A DNA stretch of 64,000 nucleotides from Sphingomonas sp. IC081 (GTDB lineage: Bacteria > Pseudomonadota > Alphaproteobacteria > Sphingomonadales > Sphingomonadaceae): positions 341,922 through 405,921 of the forward strand of contig NZ_CP029762.1 in NCBI RefSeq assembly GCF_006874585.1, read 5' to 3'. Below, one piece after another: positions 36,246 through 43,878 of the stretch (positions are counted from its first letter, which is position 1; every line of letters begins with the position of its first letter). A program made the position numbers and the translations under genes. Under the pieces are notes generated by a model, which saw only the letters and a list, made by a program, of their open reading frames with translations, was not told the origin of the DNA and did no database searches.

Positions 36246-37583
36246 ATGAATGCTGGACTTTTTGAAGGGCGCAGCGCCGATGGCCGTCCGCAGGCGGACA
36301 TGGTGTCCGAAAATGGACACTCCGGGGGACTGTCAAGCGACAGCGCGATCCTGCTGGTCGATGACAATCCGGCCGTGGCGGGCGCCATGCAGATCGCCTT
36401 TCGCGTGGCGGGGCGCCGGATCGAGACCGCCAGCGGGCCGGAAGAGGCGTTGTCGCGCCTCGCCGGCCGCCGCTTCGATGCGATCCTGCTCGACATGAAT
36501 TTCACCCCCGGCCAGTCGAGCGGGGAGGAGGGGCTGGCCCTGCTCGCGAGGATCATCGCGGACGATCCGGGGGCATGCGTGCTGGTCATCACCGCGCATA
36601 GCGGCATCCGCATCGCCGTCGCGGCGATGCAGGCCGGGGCGCGGGACTTCGTGATGAAGCCGTGGCGCAACGGCGACCTCATGGCCAAAGTGGAGGCCGC
36701 CATCGCGCGCGGACCGTCGGTGGGGCCGGGCGCGGTAGCAGGTGCGGTAGCGGGCGGGGGCGCCGGTTCCAGTTCCGGCGCGGCCGGTCCGGTCGGGCTG
36801 CTGGGGGAAAGCGCGGTGATGCAAGGCCTGCGCGATCTGGTCCGGCGAGTCGCGCCGACACCGGCCGGGGTGACCGTGACCGGGCCCTCGGGCAGTGGGC
36901 GCATGCTGACCGCGCTGGCGCTCCATGCCGCCTCGGCGCATGGCGGTGGCGAGCCGGCGCGGATCGACCTGCGCGACGGGAGCGCCTGGGCCGGTCTGCC
37001 GCAGGGGCCGGGAACGGTGATCCTGCGCCATCCCGACCGGCTGGGCGAAGTGGAACAGGCCCGCCTGCTCGACCGCCTGCCGCCGCAGCTGCGCTGCATC
37101 GCCATCGTCGACGACCTCGGCGGCTTGACCCCGGCCATGCGGCGGCGGATCGCGACGGTCGAGATCGCGGTCCCCCCGCTTGCGCAGCGGGAAGGCAACG
37201 CCGTGCTGCTGGCGCGCCATTTTGCGCGGCTTGCCGCGGAGCGTTTCGCGCGTCCGTCCGCCCGGCTGACGGCGGCGGCGGAAGCGGCGATCGCCGCGAC
37301 ACGCTGGGACGACGAGGTGCGCGGCCTGGCGCTGGCGGTCGAGCGGGCGGTGCTGCTGGCCGAGGACGGGACCATCGATGCAGCCGCACTGGCCGCACCG
37401 GCCACACTGGCGGCGTCGCGGCTTGCCGAAGGCGCCGACGCCAGTTTCGACCTGACCGATGCCGAACGGGCGATGATTGAGGCCGCCTTGCGTGAGCATC
37501 GCCACAACGTCACCCACGCTGCCGCCGCGCTGGGGCTCAGCCGGGGTGCGCTCTATCGCCGCATGGCGCGCCATGGGCTCTAG
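36246..37583 (+). CDS. NtrC-like response regulator with degenerate AAA+ domain
   Basis: A 445-residue regulator. Receiver domain at about 33-150 with the acidic pair DD39-40, phospho-acceptor Asp83 (AILLDMNF), Thr116 and Lys138 (FVMKPW). A Gly/Ala/Ser-rich linker (156-182) leads to an NtrC-like AAA+ remnant and a Fis-type HTH at the C terminus (EAALREHRHNVTHAAAALGLSRGALYRRMARHGL). The AAA+ domain is defective: Walker A reads GPSGSGR with no Lys (213-219), the Walker B acidic pair is absent (TVILRHPDRLG) and no GAFTGA loop is seen, so it should not activate sigma-54 promoters in the normal way. Gene overlap with the kinase indicates a cognate pair, presumably controlling the divergent efflux operon. 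An alternative start is ATG 36300. Confidence 0.88.
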   Translation: MNAGLFEGRSADGRPQADMVSENGHSGGLSSDSAILLVDDNPAVAGAMQIAFRVAGRRIETASGPEEALSRLAGRRFDAILLDMNFTPGQSSGEEGLALLARIIADDPGACVLVITAHSGIRIAVAAMQAGARDFVMKPWRNGDLMAKVEAAIARGPSVGPGAVAGAVAGGGAGSSSGAAGPVGLLGESAVMQGLRDLVRRVAPTPAGVTVTGPSGSGRMLTALALHAASAHGGGEPARIDLRDGSAWAGLPQGPGTVILRHPDRLGEVEQARLLDRLPPQLRCIAIVDDLGGLTPAMRRRIATVEIAVPPLAQREGNAVLLARHFARLAAERFARPSARLTAAAEAAIAATRWDDEVRGLALAVERAVLLAEDGTIDAAALAAPATLAASRLAEGADASFDLTDAERAMIEAALREHRHNVTHAAAALGLSRGALYRRMARHGL

Positions 37584-38802
37584 GCTGTTCCTGCAGGGCC
37601 CGCCGGGATGGCGGGCATTGGTGAGCGGGATCGGGCTTGCCCTCAGCGGCGTGGCGGCCTGCGAGGCCTGGCACCGGGCGATGTGGGGCAGCTTGACCGG
37701 GGCGGGGCTGGTCGCTGCCTGGATCATCCTGCTGCAGGTCTGGCGGACCGGGCGCGGCAACGTGCCAGCGGCGGCGGCGGAACTCGATGCGGAGGCGGGT
37801 GAGGCGGGCTTGCATCGCCTGCTGCTCGATGCGGCGCCGACCCCGATGCTCGCCATCGAGGGGGAGGCGGCGCGCGCGCTCAACCGTGCGGCGCGGCGTC
37901 TCTTCGCGACGGATGACAAGGTTCTGCCGATGCCCGCCGCGCTTGCCGATGGCGCTTGCGGCCACTGGCGCCACGCGGGCCGCAACTGGCGGCTGGACCG
38001 GGTGGTGCTTCCCGCCGAAGGCCGCACCGTCGTTGCCCTGATCGACATCGAACAGGAGGAAAACGCCGCCGAGGCGCGCGCGACCGCCGAGATGATCCAG
38101 GTGCTGGGTCACGAACTGCTGAACGGCCTGGCGCCGATCGTGTCGCTGGCGGACAGCGGCGTTGCCGCGATCGCTGGCCCTGCTGCTGCTGGCCCCGCTG
38201 CCGCCGGCCCCTCTCCCGATGGCCCCGCGCCCGACACGGCGCTGCTGCGCGAAATCCTCGGCACGCTGGCCCGGCAGGCGGAAGGGTTGCAGCGGTTTGT
38301 CGAGGTCTACCGCATTCTCGCCCGTCTGCCGCCGCCGCAGTTGCGCCCGGTGGCGCTCGATCAGCTGCTGGAGGACCTCACGCGCCTGTTCGTCGGACGC
38401 TGGTCGCAGGTGGCGTTCTGCGTCGATGCCGCGCCGGGCCTTTGCTGGCCGATGGACCGGGACCAGATCAGCCAGGCGCTGTGGGCGCTGATCCAGAATG
38501 CGGTGGAAGCCGCCCTTGCCGATCGCGGCGAGCATGCCCGGATCGGCCTTGCCGTGAGCCGCTCCGATCGCGGGCTCTGCCTGGAAGTTCGGGACAATGG
38601 CAACGGCATCGCCCCGCAGGACGCGGCGCATGTGTTCCGGGCGTTTCACACGACCAAGGCGGATGGGACCGGCATCGGCCTCAGCCTCGCGCGCCAGATC
38701 GCGCAAGTCCACGGCGGCACGCTGTCGACCTATCGCAGCGATCTGACGGTTTTCCGGCTGCTTCTGCCGGAGCCTCGCGGGTCCAGCCAATTTCTGGCTT
38801 GA
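37573..38802 (+). CDS. Sensor histidine kinase (NtrY/HATPase type)
   Basis: A 409-residue kinase starting at ATG 37573, inside the regulator's last codons (11-nt overlap). Two transmembrane helices (about 13-31 and 41-57) are joined by a loop of only about ten residues, so there is no periplasmic sensor domain. A short PAS-like region follows (about 80-160). The H box has His180 in MIQVLGHELLNG. The ATPase domain has N box IQNAVEAAL, G1 DNGNGIAP and G2 GTGIGLSLARQI. An Ala/Pro/Gly stretch (about 198-221) is inserted just after the H-box helix, an unusual place. It probably senses membrane state or an intramembrane partner (inference). Confidence 0.9.
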   Translation: MGSRLFLQGPPGWRALVSGIGLALSGVAACEAWHRAMWGSLTGAGLVAAWIILLQVWRTGRGNVPAAAAELDAEAGEAGLHRLLLDAAPTPMLAIEGEAARALNRAARRLFATDDKVLPMPAALADGACGHWRHAGRNWRLDRVVLPAEGRTVVALIDIEQEENAAEARATAEMIQVLGHELLNGLAPIVSLADSGVAAIAGPAAAGPAAAGPSPDGPAPDTALLREILGTLARQAEGLQRFVEVYRILARLPPPQLRPVALDQLLEDLTRLFVGRWSQVAFCVDAAPGLCWPMDRDQISQALWALIQNAVEAALADRGEHARIGLAVSRSDRGLCLEVRDNGNGIAPQDAAHVFRAFHTTKADGTGIGLSLARQIAQVHGGTLSTYRSDLTVFRLLLPEPRGSSQFLA

Positions 38803-38899
38803 TCGCTGCGGCATTCACGATGGACTTGCCGCCGCGCATTCCCTAGCCCCTCACACCTGACCGGGAAACGATTGCAAATCCGGCGGGAGAGGGGTTTGC

Positions 38900-40246
38900 G
38901 TGAAGGAAATGCAGAGCATTGCCGCGTCCGAGGTGGATGTGCAGCGGCCGGAAAAACCCACCTGGGTGCGTCAGCGGATCATTGCGCTGATCTTTCTGAT
39001 CACCACGATCAACTACGCGGACCGCTCCACGTTTTCCATCGCCGGTAGTGAGGCCTCGCGCGAACTGGGGCTCGATGCGGTGCAGACGGGCTTTATCCTG
39101 TCCGCCTTTGCATGGGCCTATGTGGCGGCGCAGATCCCGGCGGGCCTGCTGCTTGACCGCTTCGGAACGCGCAAGGTCTATACCATCGCGATCGCTTCAT
39201 GGTCGCTGCTCACCATGCTTCAGGGATTTGCCGGGCTTTTCGCGCTGCATGTCTTTGCGATGCTGTTTGTCATGCGCCTGCTGGTCGGCGCGGCGGAAGC
39301 GCCGTCGTTCCCGGGCAATGCGCGGCTGGTGATCGCCTGGTTCCCCGGCAGCGAGCGCGGGACTGCCTCGGCCATCTTCAATTCCGCGCAGTATTTCTCG
39401 CTGGTCGCCTTCGCCCCGCTGATGGGCTGGCTGGTCCATTCCTTCGGCTGGCGCAGCGTGTTCTGGGTGATGGGCGCGATCGGCCTTGCCGGAGCGGCCA
39501 CGTTCTGGCGCTATATCCGCAGCCCCGTCCAGCATCCGGCGGTGAACCGCGCCGAACTCGACATGATCGAGCAGGGCGGCGGCCTGATCCATATGGACGA
39601 AGGCGGCCGCGCGGCGCGTGCTCCGAGCCTGCGCGACATGCGCCGCCTGCTCGCCAACCGCATGCTCGCGGGGATCTATTTCGGCCAGTACTGCATCAAT
39701 GTGCTGACCTATTTCTTCGTGACCTGGTTCCCGATCTACCTCGTGCGCGAACGCGGCATGAACATCGTCGAGGCCGGTTTTGCCGCCGCGCTTCCGGCGC
39801 TATGCGGCTTTGCGGGGGGGCTGGTCGGTGGTTATGCCTCGGACGCGCTGCTCAAGCGGACCGGCTCGCTCGACATTGCCCGCAAAGGGCCGCTGACGGT
39901 CGGCATGGTCATGGCGAGTGCGATCATCGCCTGCGCTTTCGTGGAGGCGCAGTGGCAGGTCATCGCGCTGATGGCGTTGGCCTTCTTCGGCAAGGGCGTG
40001 GCCTCGCTTGGCTGGGCGGTGATGTCCGACGTGGCCCCGCGTGAGCAGTCGGGCGTGGCCAATGGGCTGTTCAACATGTTCGGCAACATGGCCGGGATCG
40101 TGACGCCGATCGTGATCGGCTACATCGTTGCGACCACCGGATCGTTCGACTGGGCGCTGGGCTTCGTCGGCCTGCACTGCCTGCTGACGATCGTGGCTTT
40201 CCTGGTGATTGCCGGACCGATCCGCCGGGTTACTCTGGCGGATTGA
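38900..40246 (+). CDS. MFS anion:cation symporter, hexuronate/galactarate-type
   Basis: A 448-residue, twelve-helix transporter of the ACS family (ExuT/GudP/GarP group). N-terminal signature ITTINYADRSTFSIAGSEASRELGLD, then LLDRFGTRKVY in loop 2-3 and APSFPGNARLVIAWFPGSERGTASAIFNSAQYF in the following segment. It starts at GTG 38900 with GGAGAGG upstream. It faces the LysR-kdgD pair across a palindrome-rich terminator region. The family and the kdgD neighbour suggest uptake of galactarate/glucarate or hexuronates (inference). Confidence 0.9.
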   Translation: MKEMQSIAASEVDVQRPEKPTWVRQRIIALIFLITTINYADRSTFSIAGSEASRELGLDAVQTGFILSAFAWAYVAAQIPAGLLLDRFGTRKVYTIAIASWSLLTMLQGFAGLFALHVFAMLFVMRLLVGAAEAPSFPGNARLVIAWFPGSERGTASAIFNSAQYFSLVAFAPLMGWLVHSFGWRSVFWVMGAIGLAGAATFWRYIRSPVQHPAVNRAELDMIEQGGGLIHMDEGGRAARAPSLRDMRRLLANRMLAGIYFGQYCINVLTYFFVTWFPIYLVRERGMNIVEAGFAAALPALCGFAGGLVGGYASDALLKRTGSLDIARKGPLTVGMVMASAIIACAFVEAQWQVIALMALAFFGKGVASLGWAVMSDVAPREQSGVANGLFNMFGNMAGIVTPIVIGYIVATTGSFDWALGFVGLHCLLTIVAFLVIAGPIRRVTLAD

Positions 40247-40256
40247 AGCCTGTTTG

Positions 40257-40281
40257 GAAAATGCCCCTGAGGGGCATTTTC
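40257..40281 (+). terminator. Terminator hairpin after the MFS gene
   Basis: GAAAATGCCCC-TGA-GGGGCATTTTC, an 11-bp perfect stem with a 3-nt loop ending in TTTTC, 11 nt after the MFS stop. It is symmetric and can serve both strands. Confidence 0.85.
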
Positions 40282-40282
40282 G

Positions 40283-40411
40283 TAGCGGCACCGGCCCACT
40301 CCCCCACCCGACCACCCACGAATGCATCCTGATGGGTGGTCGGCCCCCTCAGCGAAAAGGTCCGCCGGACCTTTTCGTGTTCTTCGGGACGGGAGTGGGC
40401 CGGTGCCGCTA
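40283..40411. repeat. Nested palindrome cluster between convergent genes
   Basis: A perfect 21-bp long-range inverted repeat (arms 40283-40303 and 40391-40411, beginning TAGCGGCACCGGCCCACTCC) encloses two further hairpins. One is CCGACCACCCA / TGGGTGGTCGG (40308-40318 and 40333-40343). The other is CGAAAAGGTCC-GCC-GGACCTTTTCG (40353-40377). With the flanking terminators this gives four stem-loops plus an outer clamp in 177 bp. Confidence 0.85.
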
Positions 40412-40433
40412 AAATTCGCCTGAGGCGAATTTT
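40411..40433 (-). terminator. Terminator hairpin after the LysR gene
   Basis: AAAATTCGCC-TGA-GGCGAATTTT, a 10-bp perfect stem with the same TGA loop as the hairpin at 40257. Its end overlaps the first base of the LysR stop codon. Read on the minus strand it ends in a T run. Confidence 0.8.
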
Positions 40434-41320
40434 CAAAGCAGCGTTTCGAAGCAGAGCTGGCGCATCACGTCGAGCGCGGGGTTCTCGTTCTCGCGGTGCC
40501 AGGCCAGCAGCAGTTCCGCCGGCGCCTCGGGCGTCGTGCGGATCGTGCGCAAGTGCACGTCGGTCATGTGCAGGCTCTTGGCGGCTTCCGGCACGATGGC
40601 GGCGGCAAGGCCCGAGCGCACGAGGCCGAGCATCGAGTGGATCTGCGTCACATGCTGCACATAGCTGGGCGTGACCGAGGCCTCGGCGAACAGCTTCACC
40701 AGCATCTCGTGGAAATACCCGGCGCCCTGACGGCTGTACATGATGAGCGGCTTCTCGTCGAAGTCCGCAAGGTCGAGCGCGGCCTTGGCCTGCCTCGGGT
40801 CGCCGGAGGGCAGGGCGGCCAGCATCGGCTCGCGGTGGATCAGCACATGGTCGAACTCGGCGCGGTCGATCGGCGGGCGCACGAAGGCGAGGTCGATCAG
40901 GCCCGTCAGCAGCGCGTCGAGCTGCTCCGACGTCACCATCTCGCGCAGTTCGAGTTCGATGTTGGGCAGCTTGGCCAGCGCCTGCGCGACGATGCGCGGC
41001 AGCAGGTCGTAGCCCGAGGCGGCGGTGAAGCCGATCACCACGCGCCCGGCATCGCCCTTGGCAATCCGCCGGGCGGCGAGCGCGGCGCCTTCGGCAAGGC
41101 GCAGGATACGGCGGGATTCGATCAGGAAGGCGCTGCCGGCAGGAGTCAGTTGCACCTGCCGGCTGGTCCTTTCGAGCAGGGTGACGCCGAGGATCCGCTC
41201 CAGCAGCTGGATCTGGCGGCTGAGCGGCGACTGGGTCATGTTCAGTCGCCGCGCGGCGCGGCCGAAATGAAGCTCCTCGGCGGCCGCGACAAAGCAGCGC
41301 AATTGGCTGAGATCGAACAT
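40433..41320 (-). CDS. LysR-family transcriptional regulator
   Basis: A 295-residue regulator from ATG 41320. HTH at about 3-60 (LSQLRCFVAAAEELHFGRAARRLNMTQSPLSRQIQLLERILG) and effector-binding domain from about 88 (VVIGFTAASGYDLLPRIV). It resembles the sugar-acid and BenM-like LysR group. It lies 62 nt downstream of kdgD on the same strand, probably co-transcribed, and would control kdgD and perhaps the convergent transporter. A GTG at 41356 would extend it by twelve unconserved residues and was not chosen. Confidence 0.92.
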   Translation of the reverse strand: MFDLSQLRCFVAAAEELHFGRAARRLNMTQSPLSRQIQLLERILGVTLLERTSRQVQLTPAGSAFLIESRRILRLAEGAALAARRIAKGDAGRVVIGFTAASGYDLLPRIVAQALAKLPNIELELREMVTSEQLDALLTGLIDLAFVRPPIDRAEFDHVLIHREPMLAALPSGDPRQAKAALDLADFDEKPLIMYSRQGAGYFHEMLVKLFAEASVTPSYVQHVTQIHSMLGLVRSGLAAAIVPEAAKSLHMTDVHLRTIRTTPEAPAELLLAWHRENENPALDVMRQLCFETLL

Positions 41321-41382
41321 CGCCAACCGACTAGGCCATCCGATCTGGCCTGTCACCCTGTGACACTCACGCTATCGAGCGA

Positions 41383-42312
41383 TCAGGCCGCAACCGGCGC
41401 CACGTCCGCTACGCGCGCGATCAGGGCGGCCAGTTCCTCGTGCTCGGCGGCGGTGAGGTCGGCCAGCGGCGTGCGCACCGGCCCGGCATCGCGGCCCACG
41501 GCGCGCATGCCCGCCTTGACGATCGACACCGCATAACCGCGCCCGCGGTTGCGCAGGGCGATGTAGGGCAGCACGAAGGCATTGAGCTGCTCGACCACGA
41601 AGGCATGGTCGCCCGCGCGGACGGCGGCGTAGAAACGCAGCGCCCATTCGGGCAGGAAGTTGAAGATCGCCGAGGAATAGGTCGTCACCCCCATCGCCAG
41701 ATAGGGGGTGGCGAACGTCTCGGCAGTGGGCAGGCCGCCGATATAGGTCAGGCGGTCGCCCATGCGGGCCTGGATGCGGGCCATCAGCTCGATGTCGCCG
41801 ACGCCGTCCTTGAAGCCGACGAGGTTGGGATTGCGCTCGCACAGGCGCGCCAGCGTCTCGTCGTTCACGATGCCGTTGTCGCGGTTGTAGACGATCACGG
41901 CGAGCCCGGTCGCGCGGCAGACGGCCTCGATATGGGCGGCAAGGCCCTCCTGGTTCGAGCCGATGAGATAGGGCGGCAGCAGCAGCAGGCCGTCGGCCCC
42001 GGCCTTTTCGGCCTTGCGGGCGATGTCGGCGGCGATCGCGGTGCCATAACCGCAGCCCGAGATGACCGGGATGCGCCCGGCGGTCTCGGCAACGGCGGCG
42101 GCGACCACCTGGCCCACTTCGTCGGGCGTCAGCGAGAAGAACTCGCCCGTGCCGCCGGCAGCGAACAGGCCTGCCAGTTCATGCTCCAGCATCCATGCGC
42201 AATGCGCGCGATAGTCCGCTTCCAGGAACCGACCCTCGGCGTCGAAATGGGTGACGGGAAACGACAGCAGGCCGGTCCCCAGCTTCGATCCGACTTCCAC
42301 GGGGCTAAACAT
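41383..42312 (-). CDS. kdgD: 5-dehydro-4-deoxyglucarate dehydratase
   Basis: A 309-residue DHDPS-superfamily TIM barrel converting 5-keto-4-deoxyglucarate to 2-oxoglutarate semialdehyde and CO2. Family features: GLLSFPVTHFDAEGRF at the N terminus, AAGGTGEFFSLTPDE, LLLPPYLIGSNQEGL, active-site Tyr in IVYNRDNGIV and Schiff-base Lys168 in VGFKDGVGD. It starts at ATG 42312; a longer frame has no support. This places the oxidative (galactarate/glucarate) uronate route in the locus. A candidate partner that would oxidise the semialdehyde is the dehydrogenase at 57593. Divergent from the UxuA-type gene across 350 bp. Confidence 0.93.
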   Translation of the reverse strand: MFSPVEVGSKLGTGLLSFPVTHFDAEGRFLEADYRAHCAWMLEHELAGLFAAGGTGEFFSLTPDEVGQVVAAAVAETAGRIPVISGCGYGTAIAADIARKAEKAGADGLLLLPPYLIGSNQEGLAAHIEAVCRATGLAVIVYNRDNGIVNDETLARLCERNPNLVGFKDGVGDIELMARIQARMGDRLTYIGGLPTAETFATPYLAMGVTTYSSAIFNFLPEWALRFYAAVRAGDHAFVVEQLNAFVLPYIALRNRGRGYAVSIVKAGMRAVGRDAGPVRTPLADLTAAEHEELAALIARVADVAPVAA

Positions 42313-42340
42313 CGTGAACTGACCTCTTCCAAAACAGTAA

Positions 42341-42356
42341 GGCACACCTTTGTGCC
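42341..42356. promoter_or_regulatory. Palindrome in the kdgD promoter region
   Basis: GGCACA-CCTT-TGTGCC, a perfect 6-bp dyad 29 nt upstream of the kdgD start. Candidate operator for the LysR protein encoded with kdgD or for another uronate regulator. Confidence 0.45.
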
Positions 42357-42460
42357 AGTGGGCGTTATGGCAGGGGGTGGATCGGGTCCAACCCAATTAG
42401 GCAATCGATCGATGCCCTTGTTGGCTGGATCGACATTCTTCACCGCATGTAATCGCCGGG

Positions 42461-42482
42461 AATGCCCGTGTTGGCGGGCATT
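42461..42482. promoter_or_regulatory. Inverted repeat in the kdgD/uxuA divergent region
   Basis: AATGCCCG-TGTTGG-CGGGCATT, perfect 8-bp arms. Together with the near-palindrome GGCAATCGATCGATGCC at about 42400-42416 it makes this 350-bp divergent region dense in dyads. No gene is seen in the region. Confidence 0.4.
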
Positions 42483-42662
42483 GTGGCCTCGCTCCGCCAG
42501 GCGGGCAATCGTTTGTCAGTGTGCGTTCCGCATAGATCAAGCCAGAATTGGCATTGGTATTTGTGCGACAATTCCCGCAATGAGCCTTCCACCGCCAGCA
42601 CGGCGGCACAAAGCAGAGAGCAGGCCGGACGATCAGCCGGCCGCCAATCGCGGGGAGTGACG

Positions 42663-43814
42663 ATGGATCGCAGGAACTTCATGCTGGCAGCCGGTGCGGG
42701 CGCATCGCTGACGCTGGCCGGTGGGGCTCAGGCGGTCTCGGCGCGCTCCGCAAGGCCCGTTGCGCCTGCCGCTTCGGGCCGCAAGCCCTATCTCATGAAG
42801 CTCGGCTGCCAGAGCATGCCCTCCAGCGAGGCGCACTTTGCCGATTTCGCGCGTTTCGGCGTCACCAATATCTGTGCCCGCGCCTCGGTTGCGGACGGGC
42901 GGCTCTATCCGACCGTCGATGAGCTCCTGCGCCTGCGCGACATGGCGCAGCGCCACGGCCTCAGCCTCGACATGCTGGAGCCGGACCTGCTGGCCTCGAC
43001 CCACATCGACCGCGAGAAGCACCCTGCGATCATGCTGGGCGACGGGGCCGAGCGCGACCGCGACATCGAGGCTTTCGCGACCACGCTGCGCAACTGCGCG
43101 GCGGCGGGCATCCCGGCGGTGAAGTACAACATGAGCCTGCTCGGCGTGCTGCGCACCGCGCCGGCCGAGGGGCGCGGCGGTTCGCATTACTTCGCGTGGG
43201 ACTTGTCGAAAGCGAAACCCGCAACCCCGCTGACCCGCGCCGGGGTGGTCGATGCCGACCTGTTCTGGGAGCGGATCACCTATTTCCTCGACCGCATCGT
43301 GCCGGTCGCCAACGAGACCAGGGTGCGCATTGCCTGCCACCCGCAAGACCCCGGCACCCCGCCCGGCGGCTATCAGGGGGTGACCAATGTGCTGGGCACG
43401 GTCGAGGGGCTGCAGCGCCTCGTCCAGATCAACGAGAGCCCTTATCACGGCCTCAATTTCTGCCAGGGATCGGTCTGCGAGAACCTGACCGATCCGGCCA
43501 GCCAGATCTTCGACGTGATCCGCTGGTTCGGCAGCCGCAAGAAGATCTTCAACGTCCACTTCCGCAATATCCAGGGCCACCGCGACCGCTTCAACGAGAG
43601 TTTCCCGGACGAGGGCGACATCGACATGGTCCGCGCGCTCCAGACTTATGCGGAAGTCGGCTACGACGGCATGATCATGCCCGATCACGTGCCCGGCATG
43701 GACGACCCGCAAGTGGTCGACGGCAAGCCGGTGTGGACGCCTCGGGCCGAGAATTTCGCCTTTTGCTACGGCTACATACGCGGCCTGCTGCAATCGGCCC
43801 AGCGTTTGACCTGA
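42663..43814 (+). CDS. UxuA-type mannonate dehydratase with Tat-like signal peptide
   Basis: A 383-residue xylose-isomerase-like TIM barrel of the UxuA family. The start ATG 42663 is followed by a twin-arginine leader (MDRRNFMLAAGAGASLTLAG) and an Ala-rich cleavage region. UxuA hallmarks appear late: RIACHPQDPGTPPGG, LNFCQGSVCENL, KIFNVHFRNIQG and GYDGMIMPDHVPGM, which hold the metal and catalytic Cys/His/Asp residues of the family. The reaction would be mannonate to 2-keto-3-deoxygluconate plus water. Classical UxuA is cytoplasmic, so the export signal is unexpected; a redirected substrate in the periplasm is possible. It sits just before a TonB receptor gene. Confidence 0.82.
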   Translation: MDRRNFMLAAGAGASLTLAGGAQAVSARSARPVAPAASGRKPYLMKLGCQSMPSSEAHFADFARFGVTNICARASVADGRLYPTVDELLRLRDMAQRHGLSLDMLEPDLLASTHIDREKHPAIMLGDGAERDRDIEAFATTLRNCAAAGIPAVKYNMSLLGVLRTAPAEGRGGSHYFAWDLSKAKPATPLTRAGVVDADLFWERITYFLDRIVPVANETRVRIACHPQDPGTPPGGYQGVTNVLGTVEGLQRLVQINESPYHGLNFCQGSVCENLTDPASQIFDVIRWFGSRKKIFNVHFRNIQGHRDRFNESFPDEGDIDMVRALQTYAEVGYDGMIMPDHVPGMDDPQVVDGKPVWTPRAENFAFCYGYIRGLLQSAQRLT

Positions 43815-43878
43815 GAATACAAGAACGACGCCCGGCGGGCGATCCAGACAAGATCCTTTGGAGGGGAGTTTTCCTAAG

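Noticed and set aside
34216..36336. A 706-residue open frame on the minus strand
   Set aside because: Only the last 225 codons are a real gene (ABC ATPase from ATG 34893). The upstream part is an Arg/Pro/Gly-rich shadow of the adaptor gene, which lies in another frame with clear HlyD features.
40257..40433. CRISPR array or tRNA-like gene suggested by repeated palindromes
   Set aside because: The palindromes differ in stem sequence and have no regular repeat-spacer spacing; no cloverleaf with anticodon arm can be drawn.
43445..43627. Small minus-strand frame inside the UxuA-type gene
   Set aside because: Short antisense frame with no start signal or homology; the plus-strand gene is well supported.
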